From contig JARGNK010000037.1 in the NCBI GenBank assembly GCA_029213145.1, positions 1-49,186 of the forward strand: a stretch of DNA of 49,186 bases, given 5' to 3'. Each line of letters begins with the position of its first letter. Positions within the stretch are counted from its first letter, which is position 1. The translations under genes and the position numbers were made by a program. Source of the DNA: Rubripirellula sp. (GTDB taxonomy: Bacteria > Planctomycetota > Planctomycetia > Pirellulales > Pirellulaceae). The notes beneath the pieces are model-generated. The model was not told the DNA's origin, ran no database searches, and was given only the letters and a program-made list of their open reading frames with translations. This document shows, in pieces, positions 38,001-45,814 of this stretch.

Positions 38001-38618
38001 TAGATCAACCTCCGCAGGAAGCAGAATGCGCAACTCAGGGTGCTGCGTCTGATGCTGTTTGCAAATTTCCTGAAGCCGAAAAACGCGAAGTGCAGGATTG
38101 AATGCTCGATAGGCAGGTTCCACCAAAGCGGCAAGCTCAGGGTGATCGAACTGAAATTGCCGAATTCTCTCCTTGCTGGGTGGACGGGATGTCAACGCAA
38201 ATCTTGCAATCGGTCGATCCGAAACATCGGATGCTTCGATCACCGGTTCTCGCGCATCAATTGGGTACTCACGTACCTGCTGCAGCCGAGTATTGACACG
38301 CATCATCGCATCTTCGATGTTTGTCCCAACAGCGAATTCGAGCGTGATGGAGCCGCCCGAATCGCGGCACTGAGAGGTCATTTTGACCAAGCCCTCGACC
38401 GCGGCCAATTGCTCCTCCTGTTCCAGAATGATTTCTCGCTCGATCTCGCGAGGGCTCGCCCCCGGCCATCCCGTTTCAACGGTCAACACTGGATTTTGAA
38501 CCGCCGGGATTAACTGCTTAGGCATTGTTTGCAGTGAGATAGCACCGAAAAGGGACACAATGAGTACCCCAACGGTTACCTTCACCGGGTTCGCGATCAG
38601 TGACTCAAGGATCTTCAT
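35034..38618 (-). CDS. RND efflux permease with an extra membrane insertion
   Basis: This is a proton-driven inner-membrane efflux pump of the AcrB/HAE1 type, 1194 aa against about 1050 for AcrB. The start MKILESLIANPVKVTVGVL is the usual TM1, and AETYGGQEEELQVVVDPEKLA is the porter domain. TM4 has GMLVDNAVVVLENIYRRRQ (D498, with Asn at the second Asp position). The TM10 segment is IGTVVNNAILIVHQSL, lacking the AcrB lysine. Extra length comes from an insertion at about 145-206 in the porter domain, a hydrophobic insertion at about 417-456 between TM2 and TM3 (ASAVASVLVTPWFLLITLVL follows IPFIA), and a charged cytoplasmic loop near TM6-TM7. It overlaps the adaptor gene by 4 bp (ATGA), so translation is coupled. 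Substrate unknown. Confidence 0.93.
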   Translation of the reverse strand: MKILESLIANPVKVTVGVLIVSLFGAISLQTMPKQLIPAVQNPVLTVETGWPGASPREIEREIILEQEEQLAAVEGLVKMTSQCRDSGGSITLEFAVGTNIEDAMMRVNTRLQQVREYPIDAREPVIEASDVSDRPIARFALTSRPPSKERIRQFQFDHPELAALVEPAYRAFNPALRVFRLQEICKQHQTQHPELRILLPAEVDLQEVRKLSEDVIEARLERIPGVSEAETYGGQEEELQVVVDPEKLAARQLTIADVRVALAGQNKDTAAGDIYEGKRRWVIRTLGQFRDPQHVENQLLATEDGLPVYVRDVAEVRVAYKKIDSLSRRYGMTTNGLSVRRASNANVLEVMDGIRRVTDELNNGVLKRLDLELYQYYDETEYIRSAIRLVQQNIFVGGALTIIVLLLFLHLERRSLLAIPFIAASAVASVLVTPWFLLITLVLTLAVGLWFGRGAIVVGLAIPVSVIGTFLMMGLMGRSLNVVSLAGLAFAVGMLVDNAVVVLENIYRRRQRGESSFQAAVAGTQEVSGAVVASTLTTIAVFVPVLFVQETSGQLFKDIAIAISCAVGLSMLVSFTMIPTAAARLFERCTEPVGSPRKRSDPGDQATKNDESLLEKNRVIESVPADRAAKVITSIGASFTERVTEINRWILARRTRSFAVVGLMVLGSVGLSWLLWPKVEYLPAGNRNFVFCSLSPPPGYNIEQLMKMGEKLEADLQPFWDADPGSEAARDLAVPIINYYFYAVRGTSVFMGFRADDASRVRELIPISNEVGSQFPGTRAIAKQSSLFERGFSGGRTIDIEITGGDLKKLIMIGERVLNDVMRLMPSAQAMPRPSLDLSSPEIHVQPKLVESSEMGLSAADLGYTIDAFVDGAYAGDYFTDGDKIDLTIIGDKSFAGRTQDILSLPVSTTTGQVVPLSALADVEYSSGPESILRRERQRAITISVTPPMEIPLEQAMQLVDEQIVATLQAEGLVDGETRVSLSGTADKLREAWQALRWNLLLALAITYLLMAALFESWLYPFVILFSVPLGAVGGVLGLWVLNLFTFQSLDILTMLGFIILIGTVVNNAILIVHQSLHYIRDGADPRSAIPNSVRTRIRPIFITTTTTVLGLLPLVIFPGAGSELYRGLGAVVLGGLLVSTLFTLFLVPTVFVLTLDANQGLRHSLRRLAGLNPRSPLSGVGAIDEAAIGPTE

Positions 38619-39880
38619 TCGCCGTCGCCCGTGACTTTCGTATCTGTCCGGCGACGACCAACCACTTGAACACTCGCCCCCGACACCAATCGTTCATTCC
38701 CTTCCGTCGCGACCAGATCACCTTCATCGATGTTCCCATTCACTTGAATCAAGCCACCGACAGCGACCCCCAAAGTTACCGGAACTCGACGAGCCAATCC
38801 GGAATCTCGGCCGCGAAGTTCAGGATCTGAATCGATGACAAAGACGACGCTCTCCACCCCATTGAGAACCAATGCGTCTTTGGGGACAAGCGGCATCGCT
38901 TCGCGCCGTCCGACTGGCACCTCCACACGAGCGAGCATTCCGGCCTTCAATTCTGGCACACCGTCATTCAGTACGTTATCCAAGAGAATAAAGACCGGAA
39001 AGGTTCGCGACCTCGGATCGGCAACCGGGACAACACGTTTGACGGTGCCTACGAACAACTCTTCCGGAAACTCCGGAAAGTCGACTCGAATTTTTTCACC
39101 GGGATATAGATGGACAACCGTTTCCGCAGTCACAGCAAGTTGCACTTCAACCTGATCAAGTTGCACCACTTGAACAACGGGATCTCCGCGACTGATCCAT
39201 GACCCAACCTCGGTGTACTCAGCAGAAATGAAACCGTCGAATGGCGATTTTATGGCAAGCTTTTGAAGCTGATCCTCTAACAACTGCACTTGGTGCAGTT
39301 GCAGTTGCACCTGAGCCTCTGCTTGTGCGATCGACTCGAGACGCGGGCCTTGCTTAACACGTTTTAGGGTCGCCTCAGCCGCCATCAATGTGAATCGCTT
39401 CGCATCGGCTTGTTCGCGGGCATCTTCAAGCTCTGAGTCACTAGCAGCACTTGATTCTGCAAGCGAATTCAAACGCGCGAACTTTTTCGCAGCATTATCA
39501 CTCGCTGCCTTCGCTGCCAACATCTTGGCCTCCGCTTCTTCGATATCCTCCGGACGCGAACCGTTCGCCAGCTCCGCCAATTGCTGGCGATATAATTCCA
39601 ACTGTGCCTTGGCTGCAGCTACCTGCAAATTGAACGTGTCCGGCCTGAGCTGTGCCAATCGTTGTCCCGATTTCACACGATCGCCGGAATTCACATCGAA
39701 CGTTAAGACGCGGCCATCGAGGGCACTCCCGATTGTGCTGATTCGAACGGGAAGCACCGTTCCGACGACGCGGCGACCGAGACTTATTTCTTGAACCGTC
39801 ACCGGTGTGACAACCACGGGAGATTGCCCCGCCAGCGTCGAGCTGATCAAAATCACCAGGATTCCAGGTAATAAACGCAT
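38615..39880 (-). CDS. RND efflux periplasmic adaptor (HlyD/AcrA family)
   Basis: The 421-aa adaptor starts at ATG 39880 with a signal peptide (RLLPGILVILISSTLAG). The frame extends to a TTG at 39907, which is less likely. After a first lipoyl half (VRISTIGSALDGRVLTFDVN, SGDRVKSGQRLAQLRPD) comes a long alpha-helical hairpin from about residue 80 to 205, rich in Ala, Glu, Gln and Leu. The second lipoyl half is IKSPFDGFISAEYTEVGSWI. A beta-barrel with IRVDFPEFPEELFVGTVKRV and a membrane-proximal end (GNIDEGDLVATEGNERLVSG) follow. It links the permease to an outer-membrane channel, which is not in this window. The stop overlaps the permease ATG. Confidence 0.92.
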   Translation of the reverse strand: MRLLPGILVILISSTLAGQSPVVVTPVTVQEISLGRRVVGTVLPVRISTIGSALDGRVLTFDVNSGDRVKSGQRLAQLRPDTFNLQVAAAKAQLELYRQQLAELANGSRPEDIEEAEAKMLAAKAASDNAAKKFARLNSLAESSAASDSELEDAREQADAKRFTLMAAEATLKRVKQGPRLESIAQAEAQVQLQLHQVQLLEDQLQKLAIKSPFDGFISAEYTEVGSWISRGDPVVQVVQLDQVEVQLAVTAETVVHLYPGEKIRVDFPEFPEELFVGTVKRVVPVADPRSRTFPVFILLDNVLNDGVPELKAGMLARVEVPVGRREAMPLVPKDALVLNGVESVVFVIDSDPELRGRDSGLARRVPVTLGVAVGGLIQVNGNIDEGDLVATEGNERLVSGASVQVVGRRRTDTKVTGDGE

Positions 39881-40444
39881 AAGAGATGGCTTGGGAGGTG
39901 GGTTCAACAGTTCTTACCTCTGGGCAGTATGATTCAGCGTGACCACTCTTGCGACTCGCTGCTCACCGCGGTGTTCCGAAAGCTGCGGTATTGTCGATTC
40001 CGGACGAACGATTCGGCATATCACGCCGGCGATTGGTTTGCCAATCAGGCGTTGGATTTGCTCCCTCAGCCTACTGGTTCTTCTTTCGGCAGGCCGAACA
40101 TCATCACTGAGTCGGGAGACGCTGTCTGCAAACGAGAGCACAAACCGAACACGCAATCGGAAAAACCTGGTTCATGAGTGCCGATACTGCTGCGTGAATC
40201 GGACCGCCCCCAGGATCGCACCACGTTTTTCGTTCCGTTTCTTTCACGTCCGATCTTCTACGCTCACGAACTGTGTATCATTCTGCACAGGCAATCCCGG
40301 TAAATCGGATGGGTGCCAAAAGAGTTGAATTCGCTCGGTTGAGGCCATCGCGGTTCACGACACGGTGGCGGCCCAATCGCCACCAATTTACGATAACCTG
40401 AAAAGATCACGACTCATTCCCGATTGTTTGAAGCCATTAAGATT
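39881..40444. other. Divergent regulatory region
   Basis: This 564-bp gap lies between the divergent efflux adaptor and sulfatase genes. Short open frames on both strands have no gene-like features. It contains a perfect inverted repeat at 40364-40384 (listed separately). Both promoters should lie here. Confidence 0.4.
40364..40384. promoter_or_regulatory. Perfect 7-bp inverted repeat before a sulfatase gene
   Basis: GGTGGCG (40364-40370) and CGCCACC (40378-40384) flank GCCCAAT. The element is 60 bp ahead of the sulfatase ATG at 40445. It could be an operator for a dimeric repressor or an RNA hairpin in the leader. No partner copy was seen elsewhere in this gap. Confidence 0.4.
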
Positions 40445-42037
40445 ATGCAAAAAGCTCGATTTCTATCCTCGATGGTCCTGGCCGTCTTCCTGGGGCAGTT
40501 CGCCAACGCCGATGATCGCCCGAATATTCTGTTTATCTTCAGTGACGATCACGCTCCGCATGCGATTGGGGCCTATGACGGCTGGCTCAAATCGGTTGAC
40601 CCAACACCAAGCATTGACGCCTTGGCAGCACAGGGAATCGTTTTCCGCAACAGTTTCTGCACGAACTCAATCTGTGGGCCCAGTCGCGCAGTGATCCAGA
40701 CCGGAAAACACAGCCATAAGAACGGATTCATGAACAATGGAAATTCGTTCGATTGGAATCAGCAAACCTTCCCCAAGCTGCTTCGCAAAGCAGGCTACAC
40801 AACCGCGATCTACGGTAAGTCACACCTGAAGGGTGAGCCGCAGGGATATGACGACTGGAAGGTCTTGCCAGGCCAGGGACTTTACTACAACCCCGATATG
40901 ATTACCCCCGAAGGACGGAAACGGATTGAGGGGCACTGTACCGACGTGGTCACAGATTTAGCGGTTCAGTGGCTCAAGCAGGGACGTGAGCAAGACAAGC
41001 CTTTCATGCTGATGGTGCAACACAAAGCTCCGCACCGGAACTGGATGCCGGCGTTACGCCACCTCAACCTCTATGCTGACCAAGACCTGCCAGAACCAAA
41101 CACTCTATTTGATAAGTGGCACGATAACGCGCCACCAGCCCGCTATCAGGAACTCGAAATTGATCGCCACATGCACCTCAATTTCGATCTTTTTGTCGAT
41201 CTCGTTCCCGGTTTTGATGGTAACGCATTGCAAGGTCGTTACGACAAATCCGCATGGCGAAACATGCAGCGTATGACACCAACCCAACTGAAACGGTGGC
41301 GTGAGCACTACAAACCGCTTGACGATGCGTTTCATGCCGCCAACTTGACCGCGGATTCGCTCGTTCGTTGGAAGTATCAGCGATATGCCAAAAATTATTT
41401 ACGTTGTGTACGTGGGGTCGACGAGAGCGTTGGGACCCTGATGGAAACCCTCGAAGATTTAGGGCTTTCCGACAACACGGTTGTCATCTACAGCTCGGAC
41501 CAAGGTTTCTATATTGGCGATCATGGCTGGTACGACAAACGCTGGATGTATGACGAGTCACTCAAGATGCCATTGATTGTCAAATGGCCGGGTGTCACAA
41601 AACCAGGCACCGACAACAATGCCTTGGTCCAGAACCTCGACTACGCCGAAACTTTCCTGGACATCGCCAACGCCGAAATTCCCGCTGATATGCAGGGCGC
41701 TTCACTTGTTCCATTCTTGAAGGGTGAGTCTCCCGATTCATGGCGTGAAAGTATCTACTATCACTATTACGAATATCCCAGCGTCCATATGGTGCCAAGG
41801 CATTACGGCGTGCGGACCCAACGCTATAAACTGATGAGGTTCTATCAATTTGATGAGTGGGAGTTCTACGATCTGCAAAACGATCCGGACGAGCTGACCA
41901 ATCAATATAACAACCCAGACTACGCCGACGAGATCGCAAAAATGAAGCGGGAACTTGAGCGGCTACGAACACAATACGATGACGACAGCGATGTTGCTGT
42001 GTTGACCGAAGAACGGCAGGCTGAGTTGCGACCATAA
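40445..42037 (+). CDS. Sulfatase, choline-/heparan-sulfatase-like
   Basis: From the ATG at 40445 (530 aa) residues 1-22 are a signal peptide; the frame reaches back to a TTG at 40424. D34-D35 in ILFIFSDDHAPHAIGAYDG are metal ligands. The formylglycine site is C77 in NSICGPSRAVIQTGKHSH, a C-x-P-S-R motif. Other family blocks are TTAIYGKSHLKGEPQGYDD, QHKAPHRNWMPALRH, VVIYSSDQGFYIGDHGWYDK and MYDESLKMPLIVKWPG. The ending EWEFYDLQNDPDELTNQY is typical. It removes sulfate from a carbohydrate or similar substrate outside the cytoplasm. Only 31 bp separate it from the TolQ/ExbB-like gene, so it may lead that operon. Confidence 0.92.
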   Translation: MQKARFLSSMVLAVFLGQFANADDRPNILFIFSDDHAPHAIGAYDGWLKSVDPTPSIDALAAQGIVFRNSFCTNSICGPSRAVIQTGKHSHKNGFMNNGNSFDWNQQTFPKLLRKAGYTTAIYGKSHLKGEPQGYDDWKVLPGQGLYYNPDMITPEGRKRIEGHCTDVVTDLAVQWLKQGREQDKPFMLMVQHKAPHRNWMPALRHLNLYADQDLPEPNTLFDKWHDNAPPARYQELEIDRHMHLNFDLFVDLVPGFDGNALQGRYDKSAWRNMQRMTPTQLKRWREHYKPLDDAFHAANLTADSLVRWKYQRYAKNYLRCVRGVDESVGTLMETLEDLGLSDNTVVIYSSDQGFYIGDHGWYDKRWMYDESLKMPLIVKWPGVTKPGTDNNALVQNLDYAETFLDIANAEIPADMQGASLVPFLKGESPDSWRESIYYHYYEYPSVHMVPRHYGVRTQRYKLMRFYQFDEWEFYDLQNDPDELTNQYNNPDYADEIAKMKRELERLRTQYDDDSDVAVLTEERQAELRP

Positions 42038-42068
42038 CTTCGCCCTCGACAACTTGATTGGATCCGCA

Positions 42069-42713
42069 ATGTTGCTTGATTTCGCGACCGCTTGGTTCAC
42101 ACCGATGATTCTGATCCTCGGTGCATTGCATTTGGTCGCGTTTTGGGTTTTGCGAATCTGGGCGGGGCGGGACATTCGCTCTTTGGCGCAGCTACTGGAA
42201 CGGTTTACCGATGGGTTCCACCACCGCAGCAGGCTTGATTGGCGAGGTCATTTGACCGATCAAGTCGATGCCTTCGTTACGGACGTTCGCGAATCACTTG
42301 ACAACCCAAACGACCGCGAACAGCTCAGCCAACGCATCTCTATCCTGGATGAGCAGCGACCTTACCTAGCTTCTTTTCGCTTTGAAACGTGCTGGAATGT
42401 CGCGAGAAGCGGGATCGAGATCTATCCGCTGCTGGGAGTCCTGGGAACGATTTTCGCTTTGTGGCTTGCCATGCGAGAACCGGCTTCTGATTCCTCCGCC
42501 ACCGTCGGGGCAATCGTCGAGCGATTCGGTGTCGCAATCGACAGCACCTTCGCCGGCTTGGCCATGGCAATTTTGCTGATGGTCGTGCACAGCTACTACG
42601 AGACGCTATTTACTCGACTTACCGAGAATCGCCGGACCGTTCGCGACATGGTTCTCCAAGTAAAACGCGAGCTCGTCACCAGCTCGCTTTCGGCCGAGGA
42701 ATCGAAATCGTGA
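42069..42713 (+). CDS. MotA/TolQ/ExbB proton channel family protein
   Basis: The 214-aa inner-membrane protein starts at ATG 42069 (the frame is open from a TTG at 42054). TM1 is at about 10-31, followed by a cytoplasmic loop of about 85 residues. TM2 is at 118-135 (YPLLGVLGTIFALW) and TM3 at 160-178 (GVAIDSTFAGLAMAILL). The PLLGVLGT and T/S-x-x-GLxxAI signatures identify the TolQ/ExbB channel. It works with an ExbD/TolR partner to convert the proton gradient into movement or force at the envelope. The next gene starts inside its end (GTGA overlap), so partners are co-translated. No TonB, TolA or receptor is nearby. Confidence 0.88.
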   Translation: MLLDFATAWFTPMILILGALHLVAFWVLRIWAGRDIRSLAQLLERFTDGFHHRSRLDWRGHLTDQVDAFVTDVRESLDNPNDREQLSQRISILDEQRPYLASFRFETCWNVARSGIEIYPLLGVLGTIFALWLAMREPASDSSATVGAIVERFGVAIDSTFAGLAMAILLMVVHSYYETLFTRLTENRRTVRDMVLQVKRELVTSSLSAEESKS

Positions 42714-43621
42714 ATCGCACCCTCGAACTGATTCGTTCACGGAGCATCCGATTCCAGCTCACTTCCTTGATGGATCTACTGCTGATTATTGTCTTTGCCC
42801 AGTATCTAGAGTTCCATCGATCTACCGATGCCTCCAAAATCCAAACGGAACAAGAAATCGCAGTGACTCGCGATTCCTTTGAAAAAGCTTTTGAGGAACA
42901 AAGCGACGAATTATCTCGCTTGAGAGAACAGATCATTCTAGAAAATCGACAATTACGCAAGCAGCGCGACGAAGCGTTAGCCCAAGTCGACCAAACGAGG
43001 CGACAACAAGCTTTCACTGAAGCATTAGTGCAGGAACTGCTGCAGGTTGATCCAGAGCTCATTGACCGCGATCTCTCTCCTGCGACCGCGGCGGAAACGA
43101 TGCAGTCGGCACGACAGCGGGCAGAGTCCATTCGAGATGCCGATAGCACACGGCTCTTACGGTTCCTGGCTGGCTACGACGAATTACTGAAACGTGCGGA
43201 GGTTTGGACGTTACACGTTTCTGATCGAGGTGACACCGAGATGCAGCCAGGCCAAGCTGCCTCGAACGCACAGCGATTCCGTCTTGAAGCGGCAACGCAA
43301 TTGGCTCGGGCAGATGAGTTCATCGCCCAGATGCGGGCAGCCTATTCGCAGATTCCCCAACCCAAAGGCCTCGTGGTCATTCTGGTATCCTTTAGTCCCC
43401 GCGCCACCGCTGGAAATTATCAGCCGGTCCTCGATGCGATGCCAAATGTAATCGAGTGGCTGAATAACGACTCCGGAGGACGAACCCGATTTGAATATGC
43501 CGTAATCGGCGCAATCACCGATCCAACACGGGACTTGCAGACCGTCCCCGGCGAGGACGATTCCCCGCAAGGTACTGTACCTGATCAAAACCCTGCACCT
43601 GATCAAAGCGAAGAAAAATGA
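42710..43621 (+). CDS. ExbD/TolR-like TM protein with long coiled coil
   Basis: The 303-aa protein starts with GTG at 42710, overlapping the channel gene by 4 bp. A short basic tail precedes one TM helix (about 17-34) reading FQLTSLMDLLLIIVFAQYLE. The L-T-S-L-x-D pattern with D22 is that of ExbD/TolR, where the aspartate carries protons. The periplasmic part is not ExbD-like. It has a long coiled coil (about 45-110, rich in Glu, Gln, Arg), a helical region to about 205, a strand LVVILVSFSPRATAGNYQPV near 220, and an acidic tail. The usual small ExbD domain seems to be in the next gene. Coupled translation on both sides supports a three-part complex. Confidence 0.75.
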   Translation: MNRTLELIRSRSIRFQLTSLMDLLLIIVFAQYLEFHRSTDASKIQTEQEIAVTRDSFEKAFEEQSDELSRLREQIILENRQLRKQRDEALAQVDQTRRQQAFTEALVQELLQVDPELIDRDLSPATAAETMQSARQRAESIRDADSTRLLRFLAGYDELLKRAEVWTLHVSDRGDTEMQPGQAASNAQRFRLEAATQLARADEFIAQMRAAYSQIPQPKGLVVILVSFSPRATAGNYQPVLDAMPNVIEWLNNDSGGRTRFEYAVIGAITDPTRDLQTVPGEDDSPQGTVPDQNPAPDQSEEK

Positions 43622-44178
43622 CCACCAAGAAATCTCGCAAGTTGATTCCGGGAAAACTGAAATTGATTCCCGCCGCTGCGATTTCCGCAGCGATCTTCGC
43701 GATCCTGAGCTTGTTGGGTTTATTGAATTTCAATCCACCCAGCTTGAATGATGCGGATTCAACGAATGTCGATGCCGACGATCAACAATCGGTTGCCTCG
43801 GTATCAGAGCAGTCGGTCATCTCAACCGAACTTCTGCAAGGCCCCACTGCCCCCCCCGAGCCTGCCAAAGATACCGCAATGGCTGAACCAACACCGCCGC
43901 TTGAGGAACTCGAGCTGGTCGATGTGCTGATTGATGGGGACGACTATTTGTTTGCAATTGGGCAACGCGAGCTCGACTTTGTCCGCGAACCGAAGACCGT
44001 CCTAGAAATCGTAAATGCTGCAACTGAAATTCATGGCGATGAAAGCGGAGTCAAAATTCGAATTACGCGCACCTTTGCCGCAACTGCACAAGCTGAACGC
44101 ACACTGCTAATGGCATTGAGCGAGGCTGGATTAAGCGAGGACGAAATTGATCAACGCCGAACTTTGGTAGAACGCTAA
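43618..44178 (+). CDS. TM protein with ExbD-like periplasmic domain
   Basis: The 186-aa protein overlaps the previous gene by 4 bp (ATGA). It has a basic start (TTKKSRKLIPGKLKL), one TM helix (about 17-39) and an acidic Pro/Ser linker (about 40-95). A compact C-terminal domain reads LVDVLIDGDDYLFAIGQREL, LEIVNAATEIHGDESGVKIR, TRTFAATAQAERTLLMALSE, AGLSEDEI. The strand-helix-strand-helix order with V.I.R.....A.AE..L...L..AG is like the periplasmic domain of ExbD/TolR, which is an inference. Its TM lacks the conserved aspartate, so the proton residue would come from the preceding protein. It ends the operon. Confidence 0.7.
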   Translation: MTTKKSRKLIPGKLKLIPAAAISAAIFAILSLLGLLNFNPPSLNDADSTNVDADDQQSVASVSEQSVISTELLQGPTAPPEPAKDTAMAEPTPPLEELELVDVLIDGDDYLFAIGQRELDFVREPKTVLEIVNAATEIHGDESGVKIRITRTFAATAQAERTLLMALSEAGLSEDEIDQRRTLVER

Positions 44179-44219
44179 GTTTTTCTCCATTATCGTCGGC
44201 GAGTGCGATTTACCAAACC

Positions 44220-44249
44220 AGAGCAGGTAATAAATCCTGCGAATGCTCT
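44220..44249. terminator. Possible stem-loop after the ExbB/D-like operon
   Basis: AGAGCA (44220-44225) can pair with TGCTCT (44244-44249), or GCAGG (44223-44227) with CCTGC (44236-44240). It is 41 bp behind the stop at 44178 and lies between convergent genes. No clear T run follows, so the call is weak. Confidence 0.3.
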
Positions 44250-44351
44250 CCGAGTTTGAGTCTGCACATCCACCGGACCTGTCATCCAGCGGACCTGTCA
44301 CCAGCAGTCTTTCTTACTGCAGCAAGCAGACCCAAACATTGGCAATGAAGA

Positions 44352-45773
44352 TCAAGGTGACAGAAGATCGCCCCACTCAGGGTAAACTGGTCGCCTGACG
44401 GTACTGCGATTTCCCGATTCAGTAGGAACTGGCGGGCATTGTTCCAACAATGTCAGCAGCTGCTGGCGAGCACGCTCACCCTCAACGCCACCTTGCCCCA
44501 CCGCGATCGAATTCAATTCTTCGAGATCATCAGGCACTCGAAAGAAACGCCCGTCGCGGTAAAGTTTGAAGTGTTGCGTTCGCGCAAACTGTCCGGGCTG
44601 CTTGTTCCAATAAGGCTCATAGTGGCAGAGCACCCATTCTCTTGGATTCCCAGGCTCGCCACGCAGCTGCGGTAGAAAGCTTCGTCCATCAATTGGATCA
44701 TTTCCGCCAAGCTCGATTCCAGCCGCCGCCGCCAGCGTTGGATAGAAGTCGGTAAATTCGATCATGTCGTCAAGCACCTTGCCGCTGGGCGACGTCCCTT
44801 TCCAAGACGCAATGAGCGGAACGTGAGTGCCCATATCAGTCATCCCGCCTTTCCCGCCCTTGATCGCTTTACCGTTCCACTGAGACGTAATCGATGTGTT
44901 GGTACCGTTGTCTGCCGTAAACAAAATGATCGTATTTTCACTCAGACCAAGCTTATCCACTTTCGCCACAAGCCGCCCAACGAGCTTATCCATGTATTGA
45001 ACCATCGCGACAAAGTTCTTTTTCCGAGCTTGCTGGCTCTTGGGGGCTTTGTTCGCAGACTGATCTCGCACCGCATCACCAATCGTGTCTGGTGTTTTCA
45101 CGAACGGGTCATGCACGAGGACCATCGGATAATAGACAAAGAACGGTTCGTTCCGATGTCGTTGCATGAAGTCACAGAGAAAATCACACATCAGATCGGG
45201 TCCATATTTTCCTGCATTCTGCTCGATCGTTTGTAGTTGACCATTCTTTTCGAGCGGGGGACTCCAGAAACGTTCACCGCCACCCTCACGCAGGTTTTTT
45301 CCCTTTGTCACCTGCCACAGCAACGCCTCATCAAAACCAGCCTGCATCGGTCGCCCCCCGTCACCCGATCCAGCCAAACTGTTGTAAAGACCATTCAGCT
45401 GCCACTTCCCGGCGATCACCGTTTTATAGCCAGCCTGTTGAAGCAATTGCCCGAATGTTTTCTCTTCCGGATTGAGATATCCGAAGTGCGTGTAATTCCT
45501 GAAATTGTATTTCCCTGTCATCAGCTTTACTCGTGACGGGGTACAAATCGGCGTCGAATAACAGTGGGTAAACCGAATTCCCACCGCAGCCAGGGAATCG
45601 AGATGCGGTGTCTGGTATTCCTTCGCTCCATAGCAACCGAAGGCTTCCCAGCTCACATCGTCGGCCATTACAACAATTACATTGGGGCGATCCCCAACAG
45701 AACGAATCCCCTGTGCGTGTAGACAGCTCAGCGCGACAAGACTTGTTACCGCAAAGAACAGAAAGCGAAACAT
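44352..45773 (-). CDS. Sulfatase, arylsulfatase A-like
   Basis: The 473-aa exported sulfatase has a signal peptide (1-20, FRFLFFAVTSLVALSCLHA). D38-D39 in VIVVMADDVSWEAFGCYGA are metal ligands, and the formylglycine site is C77 in TPICTPSRVKLMTGKYNFRN. Further blocks are YKTVIAGKWQLNG, FVYYPMVLVHDPF, ILFTADNGTNTSI, KGGKGGMTDMGTHVPLIASW and the end EELNSIAVGQGG. Its group is common in planctomycetes as 'sulfatase-like hydrolase'. A Shine-Dalgarno AGAAGG on the minus strand lies about 9 bases before the ATG. It follows the SDR gene with a 41-bp gap and is probably in the same transcript. Confidence 0.92.
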   Translation of the reverse strand: MFRFLFFAVTSLVALSCLHAQGIRSVGDRPNVIVVMADDVSWEAFGCYGAKEYQTPHLDSLAAVGIRFTHCYSTPICTPSRVKLMTGKYNFRNYTHFGYLNPEEKTFGQLLQQAGYKTVIAGKWQLNGLYNSLAGSGDGGRPMQAGFDEALLWQVTKGKNLREGGGERFWSPPLEKNGQLQTIEQNAGKYGPDLMCDFLCDFMQRHRNEPFFVYYPMVLVHDPFVKTPDTIGDAVRDQSANKAPKSQQARKKNFVAMVQYMDKLVGRLVAKVDKLGLSENTIILFTADNGTNTSITSQWNGKAIKGGKGGMTDMGTHVPLIASWKGTSPSGKVLDDMIEFTDFYPTLAAAAGIELGGNDPIDGRSFLPQLRGEPGNPREWVLCHYEPYWNKQPGQFARTQHFKLYRDGRFFRVPDDLEELNSIAVGQGGVEGERARQQLLTLLEQCPPVPTESGNRSTVRRPVYPEWGDLLSP

Positions 45774-45814
45774 GAATAATTACCTTCTTTTGTCTGCGAG
45801 AAAAAAGCAGCTGG

